From positions 682,001-746,000 of the forward strand of contig NZ_JADGMI010000002.1 of NCBI RefSeq assembly GCF_015234305.1: a DNA stretch of 64,000 nucleotides. Direction: 5' to 3'. Of the stretch, positions 43,242 through 53,033 are shown piece after piece (the stretch's first letter is position 1; every line of letters begins with the position of its first letter). The notes under the pieces are model-generated. The model did not search any database. It was not told the DNA's origin and saw nothing but the letters and a program-made list of their open reading frames with translations. The translations under genes were made by a program, and so were the position numbers. This DNA comes from Superficieibacter sp. 1612_C1 (GTDB lineage: Bacteria; Pseudomonadota; Gammaproteobacteria; Enterobacterales; Enterobacteriaceae).

Positions 43242-44493
43242 GTGCATCCCAAAGTAAGCGGCTGTCCAGCCATTCAACAGCAAGAATAGTCAAAATTACC
43301 GCTGCGCCGAAATAAAACGCAGCTGGCCCCATGGTAAACGCAAGTAACTGGTCGCGGTTAATAAGCGACATCGTCAACGAAATCACAAACAAATCCAGCA
43401 TTGACCAGCGGCCGATCCACGTCACCATGCGCAGCAGATTAATGCGCAGGCGCAGCCCATGCGCCCATTTAAAATGAATGCTAATGAGCAGCGTGAACAG
43501 CACAATGACCTTGGTAAAGGGCACCAGAATACTGGCGACAAACACCACGGCCGCGACGGCAACATTACTACTGGCAAGCGAAAGGATGCCTGAAAAAATC
43601 GTATCCTCCTGACGTCCGCCGTTAAGATAAATCACGGAGATAGGCAGCAGGTTAGCAGGCACCAAAAAGATTAGCGAGGCGATTAACGCGGCCCAGCACT
43701 TTTGCAGGCTGTGACGGCGGCGCAGGCGCAGCGGAATGTGACAGCGCGGGCAGCGACCGCGTGCGTCGGGAAGGCCGGTAAAATGGCATCCCAGGCACAC
43801 GCGCAGATTTTCATGGGCGCGGGTAGCCGGGCGCGTGGGGTAAAAACGTTCCCAGAGCTGCTCAATATTCAGGTGAATTAGCGTCAGAATGCTCAGCAGC
43901 ATCAGCGAAATGAACGCCAGCAGGCCGATACCCGGTTGCAGAAAGGCATAATCCTGGACTTTGATTGCCGCCACGCCGATGCCCACCAGATAGATATCGA
44001 GCATTACCCACTCTTTGAGTTTATCCAGCATCAGCAGCACCGGACGCAAATTCATCCCCAGGACATTGCCCAGCCACAGATAAGCGATCGCGCAGACCAG
44101 CACCAACGGCGCGGCAACGGTGCAAAACAGCACCATCGCCGCCGTGACAGGATCGCCCATCTCCTTCATCTGCCAGATCCCCTGAAACACGTTGGCATCA
44201 ATACGAATGCCCAGCAGGTAGACCCGCAATAACGGCTCGCTCCAGGCAAAAGGCATGAGCAGCAGCATGGCAATCGCCATCGCCCCCAGGCGGGTGAGTG
44301 ACCAGTCGCGCCCGTCACGGATCTTCGCCTCGCACTGCGGACACCAGGCGCTCTGGTGTGATTTCATCACCGGCAACATAAAAAGCGTATCGCATTGCGG
44401 GCAACGTTGATAATGTGCGCGGGGCAGCGGATCGCTAACCGAATGTACGATAATTTTTTTTGTCGGTGTAATCGTGTTTGCTTTAAGTGCCAT
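43210..44493 (-). CDS. letA: LetA (YebS), inner-membrane partner of LetB
   Basis: A 427-residue membrane protein of the PqiA/LetA family with two halves, each with a zinc-ribbon-like domain (CPQCDTLF with [16 protein letters not shown] with CPRCHIP) followed by about four membrane helices. In E. coli it works with LetB in lipid movement between membranes. Length equals E. coli LetA. The letA stop lies inside the start of letB. Confidence 0.96.
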   Translation of the reverse strand: MALKANTITPTKKIIVHSVSDPLPRAHYQRCPQCDTLFMLPVMKSHQSAWCPQCEAKIRDGRDWSLTRLGAMAIAMLLLMPFAWSEPLLRVYLLGIRIDANVFQGIWQMKEMGDPVTAAMVLFCTVAAPLVLVCAIAYLWLGNVLGMNLRPVLLMLDKLKEWVMLDIYLVGIGVAAIKVQDYAFLQPGIGLLAFISLMLLSILTLIHLNIEQLWERFYPTRPATRAHENLRVCLGCHFTGLPDARGRCPRCHIPLRLRRRHSLQKCWAALIASLIFLVPANLLPISVIYLNGGRQEDTIFSGILSLASSNVAVAAVVFVASILVPFTKVIVLFTLLISIHFKWAHGLRLRINLLRMVTWIGRWSMLDLFVISLTMSLINRDQLLAFTMGPAAFYFGAAVILTILAVEWLDSRLLWDAHESGNARFDD

Positions 44494-44637
44494 TTAGTGA
44501 GAACAGGAATGGATATATAAAACTATCTTAACTCATGAATGGGATTCACCTTGAGCATAAACGCATTTAATGCTTATTTTATAGGGCAAAGAGTCGGGCG
44601 AAGAACCGACGTCCGGATGAATACAAATGGTTGGATA

Positions 44638-45135
44638 ATGAACAAAACAGAATTTTACGCGGATCTGAACCGTGATTTAAAGGCATTAATGGCAGGTGAA
44701 ACCAGTTTTCTGGCGATTCTTTCCAATACCAGCGCGCTGCTTTTTGAGCGCCTGGAAGGGGTAAACTGGGCCGGATTTTATCTGCTGGAAGAGGATACCC
44801 TGGTATTAGGGCCTTTCCAGGGCAAAATCGCCTGCGTACGTATTCCGGTGGGACGGGGCGTCTGCGGCACGGCCGTTGCCGAAAACCGCGTCCAGCGGGT
44901 TGAAGATGTCCACGCTTTTGCCGGCCACATCGCTTGCGATTCCGCCAGCAATGCTGAAATTGTCCTGCCGCTGACGGTAGAAAATCAGATTATTGGCGTT
45001 CTGGATATCGACAGCACCGTCTTCTCGCGCTTCACCGCCGAGGACGAACAGGGGCTGAGCGAACTGGTCGGGCATCTTGAGAAGCTGCTTGCTGCCAGTG
45101 ATTATCAAAAATTCTTTGCCCTCAAAGCAGGATAA
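44638..45135 (+). CDS. msrC: Free methionine-(R)-sulfoxide reductase MsrC
   Basis: A 165-residue GAF-domain enzyme that reduces free Met-R-sulfoxide. Conserved cysteines are in KIACVRIPVGRGVCGTAVAE and GHIACDSASNAEIVLPL, the active-site set of fRMsr. The start at 44638 gives the E. coli length; the frame upstream has no family match. It is divergent from letA. Confidence 0.95.
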   Translation: MNKTEFYADLNRDLKALMAGETSFLAILSNTSALLFERLEGVNWAGFYLLEEDTLVLGPFQGKIACVRIPVGRGVCGTAVAENRVQRVEDVHAFAGHIACDSASNAEIVLPLTVENQIIGVLDIDSTVFSRFTAEDEQGLSELVGHLEKLLAASDYQKFFALKAG

Positions 45136-45233
45136 TCAACGGATAACGTAGCAATTACCGATAGCGTCATTATAATGACGCCTGTTCATGCCTGCGGGCT
45201 TGTTGGCTACGTCCGTTGTAATCAGGAAATTTC

Positions 45234-45920
45234 ATGGAAAATCAACCTAAGTTGAATAGCAGTAAAGAAGTTATCGCTTTTCTGGCCGAACGTTTTCCTC
45301 AGTGCTTCAGTGCTGAAGGGGAAGCGCGTCCGCTTAAAATCGGCATTTTTCAGGATCTGGTCTCCCGCGTTGAAGGCGAAATGAGCCTCAGCAAGACCCA
45401 GCTCCGTTCTGCCCTGCGTCTGTACACTTCAAGCTGGCGTTATCTGTACGGTATTAAAGCTGGCGCGACGCGTGTCGATCTCGACGGCAACGCCTGCGGC
45501 GAACTCGAAGAGCAGCACGTGCTTCACGCTCGTCAGCAGCTGGAAGAAGCCAAAGCACGCGTGCAGGCACAGCGTGCTGAGCAGCAGGCGAAGAAACGTG
45601 AAGCCGCAGGTGAAGGCCAGCAGGCTACCGATGCACCGCGTCGCGAGCGTAAGCCGCGTCCTCAGGTGCGTCGTAAAGAAGAGGGTGAGCGCAAACCTCG
45701 CGCCGCCAAACCGGCTCCTAAAGCGCAGCCTGTGGCTCGTGAAGAAAAACTCACTCCAGTTTCAGATCTGTCTACGTTGTCCGTAGGCCAGTCCCTGAAG
45801 GTGAAGGCAGGGAATAACGCCATGGATGCCACCATCCTGGAAATCACCAAAGATGGCGTTCGAGTACAGCTGACGTCTGGTATGTCAATGATTGTACGCG
45901 CAGAACACCTGGTGTTCTGA
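45234..45920 (+). CDS. proQ: RNA chaperone ProQ
   Basis: A 228-residue global RNA-binding protein. The N-terminal FinO/ProQ domain (residues 1 to about 120: [47 protein letters not shown]) is followed by a basic, Arg/Lys/Pro-rich linker and a Tudor-like C-terminal domain ([18 protein letters not shown]). It is 4 residues shorter than E. coli ProQ, in the linker. prc begins 18 bases after its stop, as in E. coli. Confidence 0.97.
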   Translation: MENQPKLNSSKEVIAFLAERFPQCFSAEGEARPLKIGIFQDLVSRVEGEMSLSKTQLRSALRLYTSSWRYLYGIKAGATRVDLDGNACGELEEQHVLHARQQLEEAKARVQAQRAEQQAKKREAAGEGQQATDAPRRERKPRPQVRRKEEGERKPRAAKPAPKAQPVAREEKLTPVSDLSTLSVGQSLKVKAGNNAMDATILEITKDGVRVQLTSGMSMIVRAEHLVF

Positions 45921-45938
45921 AACGGAGGCAGGCCTGGC

Positions 45939-47987
45939 ATGAACACATTTTTTAAGCTCACTGCAATCGCAGGCATGTTTTTAGCGGCAGGCCATGCTTT
46001 TGCGGTGGACGAGATCACCCGTGCCGATCAAATTCCGGTTCTTAAGGAAGAAGTGCAGCACTCTACGGTAAGCGAGCGCGTCACCTCGCGCTTTACGCGC
46101 TCGCATTACCGCCAGTTCGATCTGGATAAGGCTTTTTCCGCCAAAATCTTCGATCGCTATCTGAACCTGCTCGACTACAGCCATAACGTTCTGTTAGCCA
46201 GCGACGTAGAAAAGTTTGCCGATAAAAAAACGACCCTCGGCGACGAACTGCGTTCCGGCAAGCTGGACGTTTTCTATGCGCTGTACAATCTTGGGCAACA
46301 GCGACGTTTCGAACGTTACCAGTACGCATTAAAAGTGCTGGAACGTCCGATGGATTTTACCGGCAACGATACGTTTAACCTCGATCGTAGCAAATCCCCG
46401 TGGCCGAAAGATGAAGCCGAACTGAACGCCCTGTGGGATGGTAAGGTTAAGTATGACGAGCTGAGCCTGAAGCTGACCGGTAAGAACGACAAAGAGATCC
46501 GCGAGACGCTGAACCGTCGTTATAAATTCGCGATCCGTCGTCTGGCGCAATCCAACAGTGAAGATGTCTTCTCACTGGCGATGACCGCCTTTGCCCATGA
46601 GATTGACCCGCACACCAACTATTTGTCGCCGCGTAATACCGAACAGTTCAATACCGAAATGAGCCTGTCGCTCGAAGGGATTGGCGCGGTATTGCAGATG
46701 GATGATGATTACACGGTGATCAACTCGATGGTCGCAGGTGGCCCGGCGGCGAAGAGCAAAGCTATCGCTGTCGGCGATCGCATTGTCGGCGTGGGTCAGG
46801 TTGGACAGAGCATGGTCGATGTTATCGGCTGGCGTCTGGATGACGTGGTGGCGCTGATCAAAGGGCCGAAAGGCAGCAAGGTTCGTCTTGAAGTATTGCC
46901 TGCCGGTAAAGGAACCAAAACGCGCATTGTCACCCTGACCCGTGAACGTATCCGTCTCGAAGATCGCGCGGTCAAGATGTCGGTGAAAACCGTCGGTAAA
47001 GAGAAAGTCGGCGTGCTGGATATTCCAGGCTTCTATGTCGGCCTGACGGATGACGTCAAGGTTCAACTACAGAAGCTTGAAAAACAGAACGTCAGCAGCG
47101 TGATCATCGATCTGCGTACTAACGGTGGCGGGGCGCTGACCGAAGCGGTATCGCTCTCCGGTCTGTTTATTCCGTCCGGCCCGGTGGTGCAGGTGCGTGA
47201 TAATAACGGCAAGGTACGCGAAGACAGCGATACTGATGGCGTGGTGTATTACAAAGGCCCGCTGGTAGTGCTGGTCGATCGCTTCAGCGCGTCGGCATCG
47301 GAAATCTTCGCGGCGGCGATGCAGGACTATGGCCGGGCGCTGATTGTCGGCGAGCCAACCTTTGGTAAAGGTACCGTTCAACAGTACCGCTCTCTGAACC
47401 GGATTTACGATCAGATGCTACGTCCTGAGTGGCCTGCGCTGGGTTCCGTGCAGTACACCATCCAGAAGTTCTATCGCGTGAACGGCGGCAGTACGCAACG
47501 TAAAGGCGTCACGCCGGATATCCTCATGCCGACCGGCACGGAAGAGACGGAAACCGGTGAGAAGTTCGAAGATAATGCGCTCCCGTGGGACAGCATTAAC
47601 GCGGCAACCTTCGTCAAGTCAGGCGACCTGACGCCGTTTGGTCCGGAATTGCTGAAGGATCACAACGCGCGTATCGCTGAAGATCACGAGTTCCAGTACA
47701 TCATCAAGGACATCGCGCGTTTTAATGCCCTGAAGGATAAGCGGAACACGATTTCTCTGAACTACGCCCAGCGTGAAAAAGAGAATGCCGAAGATGATGC
47801 CACGCGTCTGGCGCGGATTAACGATCGCTTCAAACGCGAAGGTAAACCGCTGCTGAAGAAACTTGAGGATCTGCCGAAGGATTATCAGGAGCCGGATCCG
47901 TATCTTGATGAGACGGTGCATATTGCAGTGGATCTTTCCCATCTGGAAAAAGAGCAACCTGCGGCACAACCCGCGAAAAGCAAATAA
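45939..47987 (+). CDS. prc: Tail-specific periplasmic protease Prc (Tsp)
   Basis: A 682-residue serine protease with a signal peptide (FFKLTAIAGMFLAAGHAFA). It has a PDZ domain (about residues 235 to 320, YTVINSMVAGGPAAK) and an S41 catalytic domain in which Ser452 (RFSASASE) and Lys477 (GEPTFGKG) form the dyad at the E. coli positions. It processes FtsI and, with NlpI, breaks down MepS; mepM is also in this window. It follows proQ closely and is followed by a terminator. Confidence 0.97.
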   Translation: MNTFFKLTAIAGMFLAAGHAFAVDEITRADQIPVLKEEVQHSTVSERVTSRFTRSHYRQFDLDKAFSAKIFDRYLNLLDYSHNVLLASDVEKFADKKTTLGDELRSGKLDVFYALYNLGQQRRFERYQYALKVLERPMDFTGNDTFNLDRSKSPWPKDEAELNALWDGKVKYDELSLKLTGKNDKEIRETLNRRYKFAIRRLAQSNSEDVFSLAMTAFAHEIDPHTNYLSPRNTEQFNTEMSLSLEGIGAVLQMDDDYTVINSMVAGGPAAKSKAIAVGDRIVGVGQVGQSMVDVIGWRLDDVVALIKGPKGSKVRLEVLPAGKGTKTRIVTLTRERIRLEDRAVKMSVKTVGKEKVGVLDIPGFYVGLTDDVKVQLQKLEKQNVSSVIIDLRTNGGGALTEAVSLSGLFIPSGPVVQVRDNNGKVREDSDTDGVVYYKGPLVVLVDRFSASASEIFAAAMQDYGRALIVGEPTFGKGTVQQYRSLNRIYDQMLRPEWPALGSVQYTIQKFYRVNGGSTQRKGVTPDILMPTGTEETETGEKFEDNALPWDSINAATFVKSGDLTPFGPELLKDHNARIAEDHEFQYIIKDIARFNALKDKRNTISLNYAQREKENAEDDATRLARINDRFKREGKPLLKKLEDLPKDYQEPDPYLDETVHIAVDLSHLEKEQPAAQPAKSK

Positions 47988-47993
47988 CCTTCT

Positions 47994-48021
47994 ACAGGCA
48001 CAAGAAATTGTGCCTGTTTTT
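47994..48021 (+). terminator. Rho-independent terminator after prc
   Basis: ACAGGCACAA ... TTGTGCCTGT followed by a T run. Coordinates may be off by one or two bases. Confidence 0.85.
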
Positions 48022-48060
48022 TTACATATCTTGCCTGACGTAAGAAATACCCTTCAAAAT

Positions 48061-48075
48061 GTAAAGTTGCGTGAT
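48061..48075 (+). promoter_or_regulatory. Possible CpxR box of htpX
   Basis: GTAAAGTTGCGTGAT: one perfect GTAAA half, 5 bases, then GTGAT in place of GTAAA. E. coli htpX is activated by CpxR under envelope stress. The site is about 100 bases from the htpX ATG; the match is partial. Confidence 0.35.
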
Positions 48076-48176
48076 TCTCGTAACTTAGCGTCCTGCTTTG
48101 CTTGAAAATCAGCGTAATACCCATACGATATGGGTATCGCATAGTGCGTTTTGTTAAACTGAGGTTAAAAAATATT

Positions 48177-49058
48177 ATGATGCGAATCGCGCTTTTCCTG
48201 ATGACCAACCTGGCAGTAATGGTTGTGTTTGGGCTGGTGCTAAGCCTGACGGGAATTCAGTCGAGCAGTATGACCGGCCTGTTAATCATGGCGCTGCTGT
48301 TTGGTTTTGGTGGTTCGATCGTTTCGCTGCTGATGTCGAAATGGATGGCCCTCAAATCCGTCGGCGGTGAAGTTATTGAGCAGCCGCGTAACGAAACCGA
48401 GCGCTGGCTGATGCAGACCGTTTCCAGCCAGGCGAGCCAGGCCGGTATCGCCATGCCGCAGGTGGCGGTCTACCATGCGCCGGATATTAACGCCTTTGCC
48501 ACCGGTGCGCGTCGTGACGCCTCGCTGGTGGCGGTCAGTACCGGATTGTTGCAGAACATGAGCCGCGACGAAGCGGAAGCCGTCATCGCCCATGAAATCA
48601 GCCACATTGCTAATGGCGATATGGTGACGATGACGTTGATTCAGGGGGTGGTGAACACCTTCGTGATCTTTATCTCCCGTATCCTCGCTCAAATTGCAGC
48701 CGGTTTCCTCGGCGGCAACCGCGATGAAGGCGAGGGCAACAACGGCAATCCGCTGATCTACTTCGCGGTGGCGATGGTGCTGGAGTTGTTGTTCGGTATT
48801 CTCGCCAGCCTGATCACGATGTGGTTCTCGCGCCACCGTGAGTTTCATGCCGATGCCGGATCGGCACGTCTGGTGGGGCGTGAAAAAATGATTGCCGCCT
48901 TGCAGCGCCTGAAAACCAGCTATGAGCCGCAGGAGGCGAGCAGCATGATGGCGTTCTGCATTAACGGGAAATCCAAATCGTTGAGCGAGCTGTTTATGAC
49001 GCACCCGCCGCTGGATAAACGCATTGAAGCGCTGCGTAGCGGCGAATACCTGAAGTAA
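48177..49058 (+). CDS. htpX: Membrane protease HtpX
   Basis: A 293-residue zinc metalloprotease of the inner membrane (M48) that helps FtsH degrade misfolded membrane proteins. Two N-terminal helices ([38 protein letters not shown]) precede the zinc motif HEISH ([14 protein letters not shown]) and two more hydrophobic stretches. The third ligand Glu is in [13 protein letters not shown]. The start at 48177 gives the E. coli length; the earlier frame is not supported. Confidence 0.96.
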   Translation: MMRIALFLMTNLAVMVVFGLVLSLTGIQSSSMTGLLIMALLFGFGGSIVSLLMSKWMALKSVGGEVIEQPRNETERWLMQTVSSQASQAGIAMPQVAVYHAPDINAFATGARRDASLVAVSTGLLQNMSRDEAEAVIAHEISHIANGDMVTMTLIQGVVNTFVIFISRILAQIAAGFLGGNRDEGEGNNGNPLIYFAVAMVLELLFGILASLITMWFSRHREFHADAGSARLVGREKMIAALQRLKTSYEPQEASSMMAFCINGKSKSLSELFMTHPPLDKRIEALRSGEYLK

Positions 49059-49070
49059 TGTCTGAATGAT

Positions 49071-49103
49071 AAAGCCTGACCGTGTTTTCACGGCCAGGCT
49101 TTT
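49071..49103. terminator. Terminator between htpX and the MFS gene
   Basis: AAGCCTGACCGTG ... CACGGCCAGGCTT followed by a T run. The MFS gene stop lies just beyond it on the other strand. Confidence 0.8.
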
Positions 49104-49105
49104 TT

Positions 49106-50479
49106 TTATGCCTGCGCCCGTGGCTGGGTAATGCGTAAACCGCTGACGATGGCAGCCACCGTTGCCAGGGTTCCGGCCAGCAGTAGCGAAGTATGCGTGC
49201 CAGCATTGCCGGAGAGGTTAAACATCAACGCAACCAGCGCGGCACCGATGCTCTGCCCCAGCAGGCGTGCCGTACCTAACATCCCGCTGGCACCACCGCT
49301 GCGCTGACGCGGTGCGGAGGAGACGATGGTGTGGTTGTTAGGCGACTGAAACAGGCCAAAACCGGCACCGCACAGGATCATCGGCCAGATGATATTCCAG
49401 TCAGAGGGGGAGGCGGGCAACAATGCCAGTCCGAACAACCCGCAGGCCATCACGATCAGACCCAGCGCCCCGAGCAAACCCGCGTGGACTTTCTCAATGA
49501 GATAACCAGCCAGTGGAGCCATTACCATCGTTGCCAGCGGCCACGGCGTCAGCAGCAGCCCGGTTTCCACTTCGCTGCGGCCCAAAATGGATTGCAGGAA
49601 AAAGGGCAGAGAAACCAGGGCCAGCATTTGCGCGCAGAACGAGCAAATGGAGGTGCAAATGGACAAGGAAAAAATCGGAATACGCAGCAGATCGATTGGC
49701 AGCAGTGGCACCGGCAGATGAAGCTGTCGACGGACAAAGAAAAAGCCCGCGGCCAGCATCACCACCACTTCAACTATAATCAGCTCCTTCGACTGCCCCT
49801 GTGCAAAGCCGCTCAGGGCGGCGATCAACAAGCCAAACGTCAGGGCGTTCATCACCGCGCTGGGCAAGTCAAAACGCGGGGTGCTGCTACGTGCGCTATT
49901 GGGTGGCAGAAAGCGCAGGGCCAGCAGCAGGGAGATCACGCCGAGCGGGACATTGATCAAAAATAACCACTTCCAGGACGCCACGGAGAGAATACCTGCC
50001 GCGATAGTTGGACTGGCGGCTGACGATACGGCGACCACAAAAGAGTTAATTCCCATACCGCGCCCCAACTGATGCGGAGGGTAAATAAGGCGGATGAGGG
50101 CTGTATTAACGCTCATCAACGCCGCGCCGCCAAAACCCTGCGCAACACGGGCCAGCGTCAACGTCAACAGCGAGTCCGACAGCGCGCACGCCAGTGATGA
50201 AAAGGTGAAAATCACCAGCCCGATTTTATAAATACGCCGGTAGCCGAACATATCGCCGAGAAACGCCAGTGACAATAGAGAGACAACAATCGCAATTTGA
50301 TAGGCGTTGACTATCCAGATAGAGGCGGCTGGTGAGGCATTGAGATCGCCCGCGATGGTGGGCAGCGCCACGTTGGCGATGGCACCATCCAATACGGCCA
50401 TGGCGATGCCGAGAATAATGGTGACAATTGCCCCATAGCGTTGAGCAACGGGCAGACCGTCAGAAAAGGTTTTATCCAT
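49106..50479 (-). CDS. yebQ: YebQ, MFS multidrug-type exporter (DHA2)
   Basis: A 457-residue transporter with about 14 membrane helices, of the EmrB/QacA group. Family motifs include MAVLDGAIANVALPTIAGDL in helix 1 and LGDMFGYRRIYKIGLVIF in the helix 2-3 loop. Substrates are unknown; efflux is expected from the family. The gene is convergent with htpX and divergent from kdgR, as in E. coli, and could be KdgR-controlled from the shared gap, although that is only inference. Confidence 0.92.
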   Translation of the reverse strand: MDKTFSDGLPVAQRYGAIVTIILGIAMAVLDGAIANVALPTIAGDLNASPAASIWIVNAYQIAIVVSLLSLAFLGDMFGYRRIYKIGLVIFTFSSLACALSDSLLTLTLARVAQGFGGAALMSVNTALIRLIYPPHQLGRGMGINSFVVAVSSAASPTIAAGILSVASWKWLFLINVPLGVISLLLALRFLPPNSARSSTPRFDLPSAVMNALTFGLLIAALSGFAQGQSKELIIVEVVVMLAAGFFFVRRQLHLPVPLLPIDLLRIPIFSLSICTSICSFCAQMLALVSLPFFLQSILGRSEVETGLLLTPWPLATMVMAPLAGYLIEKVHAGLLGALGLIVMACGLFGLALLPASPSDWNIIWPMILCGAGFGLFQSPNNHTIVSSAPRQRSGGASGMLGTARLLGQSIGAALVALMFNLSGNAGTHTSLLLAGTLATVAAIVSGLRITQPRAQA

Positions 50480-50612
50480 AGTGTAAAACGATAAGGTGAG
50501 AAAATTATTATTCAGGACATAATTTTAGCACTGATAATTCAACGTTAGTTCGCAGAATTGTAAGGAAGTAGCCGAACAACCGTTGCGGCCGGGGGGGCAC
50601 GAATTTATAATA

Positions 50613-50636
50613 AAAACTCGTTCTGATTTTTATAAA
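50613..50636 (+). promoter_or_regulatory. Inverted repeat upstream of kdgR (possible operator)
   Basis: ATAAAAA ... TTTTTAT around CTCGTTCTGA lies just before kdgR. It only loosely resembles the KdgR operator (AATGAAACATTGTTTCATT type). The exact repeat spans about 50611 to 50634. It may be an autoregulatory site or only the promoter; low confidence. Confidence 0.25.
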
Positions 50637-50656
50637 ACAAACCCCAGAGGTGATAA

Positions 50657-51448
50657 ATGGCACTCGCAGATTTGGACAAGCAGCCAGATTCTGTCTCTTC
50701 AGTATTGAAGGTTTTTGGCATCCTGCAGGCGCTTGGTGAAGAGCGTGAAATTGGCATTACCGAGCTGTCGCAGCGCGTCATGATGTCGAAAAGCACCGTT
50801 TATCGCTTTTTACAAACCATGAAATCACTGGGATACGTCGCTCAGGAAGGGGAGTCCGAGAAATACTCGCTGACCCTTAAACTTTTCGAACTGGGCGCAC
50901 GCGCGCTGCAAAACGTCGATTTAATTCGCAGTGCGGATATCCAGATGCGTGAACTGTCGCGTCTGACCAAAGAGACCATCCACCTTGGCGCGCTGGATGA
51001 AGACAGTATTGTCTACATTCATAAAATCGACTCGATGTACAACCTGCGTATGTATTCACGCATTGGCCGTCGCAACCCACTCTACAGCACCGCGATAGGC
51101 AAAGTGCTGCTGGCGTGGCGCGATCGTGATGAAGTTGTGCAGATCCTGGAAGGCGTTGAGTATAAACGCAGCACCGAACGCACGATCACCAGCACGGAAG
51201 CGTTGCTGCCGATGCTCGACCAGGTGAGAGAGCAGGGCTTTGGTGAAGATAACGAAGAGCAGGAAGAGGGGCTGCGCTGCATCGGGGTGCCGGTCTTCGA
51301 CCGTTTTGGTGTAGTCATCGCCGGTTTGAGCATCTCGTTCCCGACGCTGCGTTTCTCTGAAGAACGTCTGCACGAGTATGTGGCCATGCTGCACACGGCG
51401 GCACGGAAGATTTCAGAACAAATGGGCTACAACGCCTATCCATTCTGA
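50657..51448 (+). CDS. kdgR: KdgR, IclR-family repressor of KDG / pectin catabolism
   Basis: A 263-residue regulator that answers to 2-keto-3-deoxygluconate. The N-terminal winged helix-turn-helix (SVLKVFGILQALGEEREIGITELSQRV ... SKSTVYRFLQTM in its two parts) is followed by the IclR ligand domain (IGRRNPLYSTAIGKVLLAW; GLRCIGVPVFDRFG). In E. coli it represses kdgT, kdgK and eda. In this window it can link the rhi genes and eda. Length equals E. coli KdgR. GAGGTGATAA precedes the ATG. Confidence 0.96.
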   Translation: MALADLDKQPDSVSSVLKVFGILQALGEEREIGITELSQRVMMSKSTVYRFLQTMKSLGYVAQEGESEKYSLTLKLFELGARALQNVDLIRSADIQMRELSRLTKETIHLGALDEDSIVYIHKIDSMYNLRMYSRIGRRNPLYSTAIGKVLLAWRDRDEVVQILEGVEYKRSTERTITSTEALLPMLDQVREQGFGEDNEEQEEGLRCIGVPVFDRFGVVIAGLSISFPTLRFSEERLHEYVAMLHTAARKISEQMGYNAYPF

Positions 51449-51455
51449 TGCCCGT

Positions 51456-51476
51456 CACGCCGCCAGTGGCGGCGTG
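51456..51476. other. Strong hairpin between kdgR and yobH
   Basis: CACGCCGCC-AGT-GGCGGCGTG, a perfect 9-bp stem. It lacks a T run on either side, so it is a weak terminator or an end-protecting hairpin for the convergent kdgR and yobH transcripts. Confidence 0.5.
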
Positions 51477-51488
51477 ATTAGGTAAAGG

Positions 51489-51725
51489 TTACTGCGCTAT
51501 CACCGTTTCACTTTTACGCAGCAGCGGACAACGCGTCATCCCGATAATGCCGCTATCCGAGTGAACGTACTGGGCGGTGCTGGTGCCGCGGGCGGTTAAA
51601 TACTGACATTGCAGACCCATGCCCGCCGCGTTAACGTTGCTGCCAATTAACACGCCGTAACCGCTGAGCAATAAACCAATCCACACCAGCGCCAGTAACA
51701 GGATAATGCGTATGATAAGCCGCAT
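51489..51725 (-). CDS. yobH: YobH small exported/membrane protein
   Basis: A 78-residue protein matching E. coli YobH (RLIIRIILLLALVWIGLLLSGYGVLIGS; LTARGTSTAQYVHSDSG; CPLLRKS). The N-terminus is a long hydrophobic helix, either an anchor or an uncleaved signal. Two Cys (LQCQYL, TRCPLL) lie on the far side. Function unknown. It is divergent from mgrB. Confidence 0.9.
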   Translation of the reverse strand: MRLIIRIILLLALVWIGLLLSGYGVLIGSNVNAAGMGLQCQYLTARGTSTAQYVHSDSGIIGMTRCPLLRKSETVIAQ

Positions 51726-51820
51726 GAGGACTCCTTTTGTACTTCTCTCGTTGACGCAAGATTACCGGTCTGGTTTCCTGGTGCAAGACGATAATTCTTT
51801 AAAGAAGGTGACACACGTGC

Positions 51821-51837
51821 AGTTAACGCCCTGTTTA
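51821..51837 (+). promoter_or_regulatory. PhoP box of mgrB
   Basis: AGTTAA-CGCCC-TGTTTA: two direct hexamers 5 bases apart, close to the PhoP consensus TGTTTA-N5-TGTTTA (one perfect half, one with two mismatches). mgrB is PhoP-activated in E. coli and Salmonella. Confidence 0.65.
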
Positions 51838-51886
51838 AGATACGCATGTTAACCTGGTCGCCTGAAGTGATGATCTGGAGTCAGGA

Positions 51887-52030
51887 GTGAAAAAATTTAG
51901 GTGGGTGCTGCTGGTAGGGGCAATCGTTCTCGGTTTGCTCATCTGGACCCAGTTGCTCAATATTCTGTGCGATCAGGACGTACAGTTTTTCAGCGGCATT
52001 TGTGCGGTAAACAAATTCATTCCCTGGTAA
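51887..52030 (+). CDS. mgrB: MgrB, PhoQ feedback inhibitor
   Basis: A 47-residue membrane peptide starting with GTG at 51887 behind CAGGA. One helix (about residues 6 to 24, [19 protein letters not shown]) leads to a periplasmic part with Cys28 and Cys39, the pair that is oxidised in E. coli MgrB, ending NKFIPW. It binds PhoQ and lowers its kinase activity, closing a PhoP-driven loop. Loss of this gene causes colistin resistance in some enterobacteria; here it is intact. Confidence 0.94.
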   Translation: MKKFRWVLLVGAIVLGLLIWTQLLNILCDQDVQFFSGICAVNKFIPW

Positions 52031-52102
52031 GCATTTTTTTCATCAGTGATTTCCTTCCCCGCCGCGAGTGGTAAGATAGCGTGTTTCCTTTGAGGTGGTG
52101 AA

Positions 52103-52390
52103 ATGAATGATTTAATGAGTACCGGGGCGCTTAATCTGGCCTCACTGCTGGTTTCTCTGGTCATACTGGCTGTCGGTCTGGTGCTGTGGTTTTTCGTTAA
52201 CCGGGCAAGTTCTCGCACCAGCGAGCAGATAGAACTGCTGGAAGCACTACTCGATCAGCAAAAACGGCAGAATGCGTTGCTACGCCGTCTTTGTGAAGCT
52301 AACGAACCTGAAAAGCCTGAAGCCGTTGCCCAGCCTGAAAAGCCTGAAGCGGCAGAGGACGATTTTATTCGTCTGGTCGCAGAACGATAA
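52103..52390 (+). CDS. yebO: YebO small membrane protein
   Basis: A 95-residue protein with one N-terminal helix (LASLLVSLVILAVGLVLWFFV) and a cytoplasmic coiled-coil-like part (EQIELLEALLDQQKRQNALLRRLCE). The C-terminal part carries a short repeat (EPEKPEAVAQ / QPEKPEAAED). It matches E. coli YebO. Function unknown. GAGGTGGTGAA precedes the ATG. Confidence 0.9.
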   Translation: MNDLMSTGALNLASLLVSLVILAVGLVLWFFVNRASSRTSEQIELLEALLDQQKRQNALLRRLCEANEPEKPEAVAQPEKPEAAEDDFIRLVAER

Positions 52391-53033
52391 TCAGCGAACC
52401 CCGGCAGCGATGCATTATCGTTGCCGGTCCCTCCTGCACGCTATCGGTGCAAACAGCCTGTCTCTGCTGCGCATAAACCCGGCAATTAAAACGACATTAT
52501 AATCCCTGCTCTGCCGGGGCTGTATAAACCTAAAAACCTCGTGCCATTATCTCTTTAAGAAAGAGCTTATCTTCATCGAAACGTTTTTATTGCCTTTCAA
52601 TGATGCAATACTTTCCGCGCTTCATTATTTTGGTGCACACTATAAAAGTATTTAATTAACATTACGCATTGATTAAATTTTCGCTATTGTGGCTAACAAG
52701 TATGCCAGCGCTATTTGATGTCTATGATTTTTTACGCATAACTATGCACAAAATCATCTAAGTTGCTGATAAACGTTGTAAGAGGCAATGGCGGCCTTTA
52801 CCGTTGGAATTTAATGTACTACCGCGCAAAACCCCGCTCTGCCTTCTTCGGCGTGCCGTCAGGAGCAGAGGGTGGTACAACGCTGGCTACCCAAAAAAGC
52901 GCATAAAATGCGGGTTGGTCAAAAAAGAACTAATAAATATGTGCGATGGATCGATACCCGTTTAAAAATGGCTTGCCATAATTTACGTTGTATGTGATAA
53001 CACCTTCAGGTTAAACGAGGTACAGTTCTGTTT
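52391..53033. other. Long non-coding region upstream of yobF-cspC
   Basis: About 640 bases without a credible gene. It should hold the yobF-cspC promoter and leader. A GC-rich inverted repeat (CTCTGC ... GCAGAG, about 52840 to 52872) stands out in AT-rich surroundings, and TGCCATAAT near 52975 looks like an extended -10. No known riboswitch or sRNA was recognised. Confidence 0.55.

Noticed and set aside
44539-44637. Longer MsrC starting at 44539
   Set aside because: The extra 33 residues have no match in the family; the start at 44638 gives the E. coli length.
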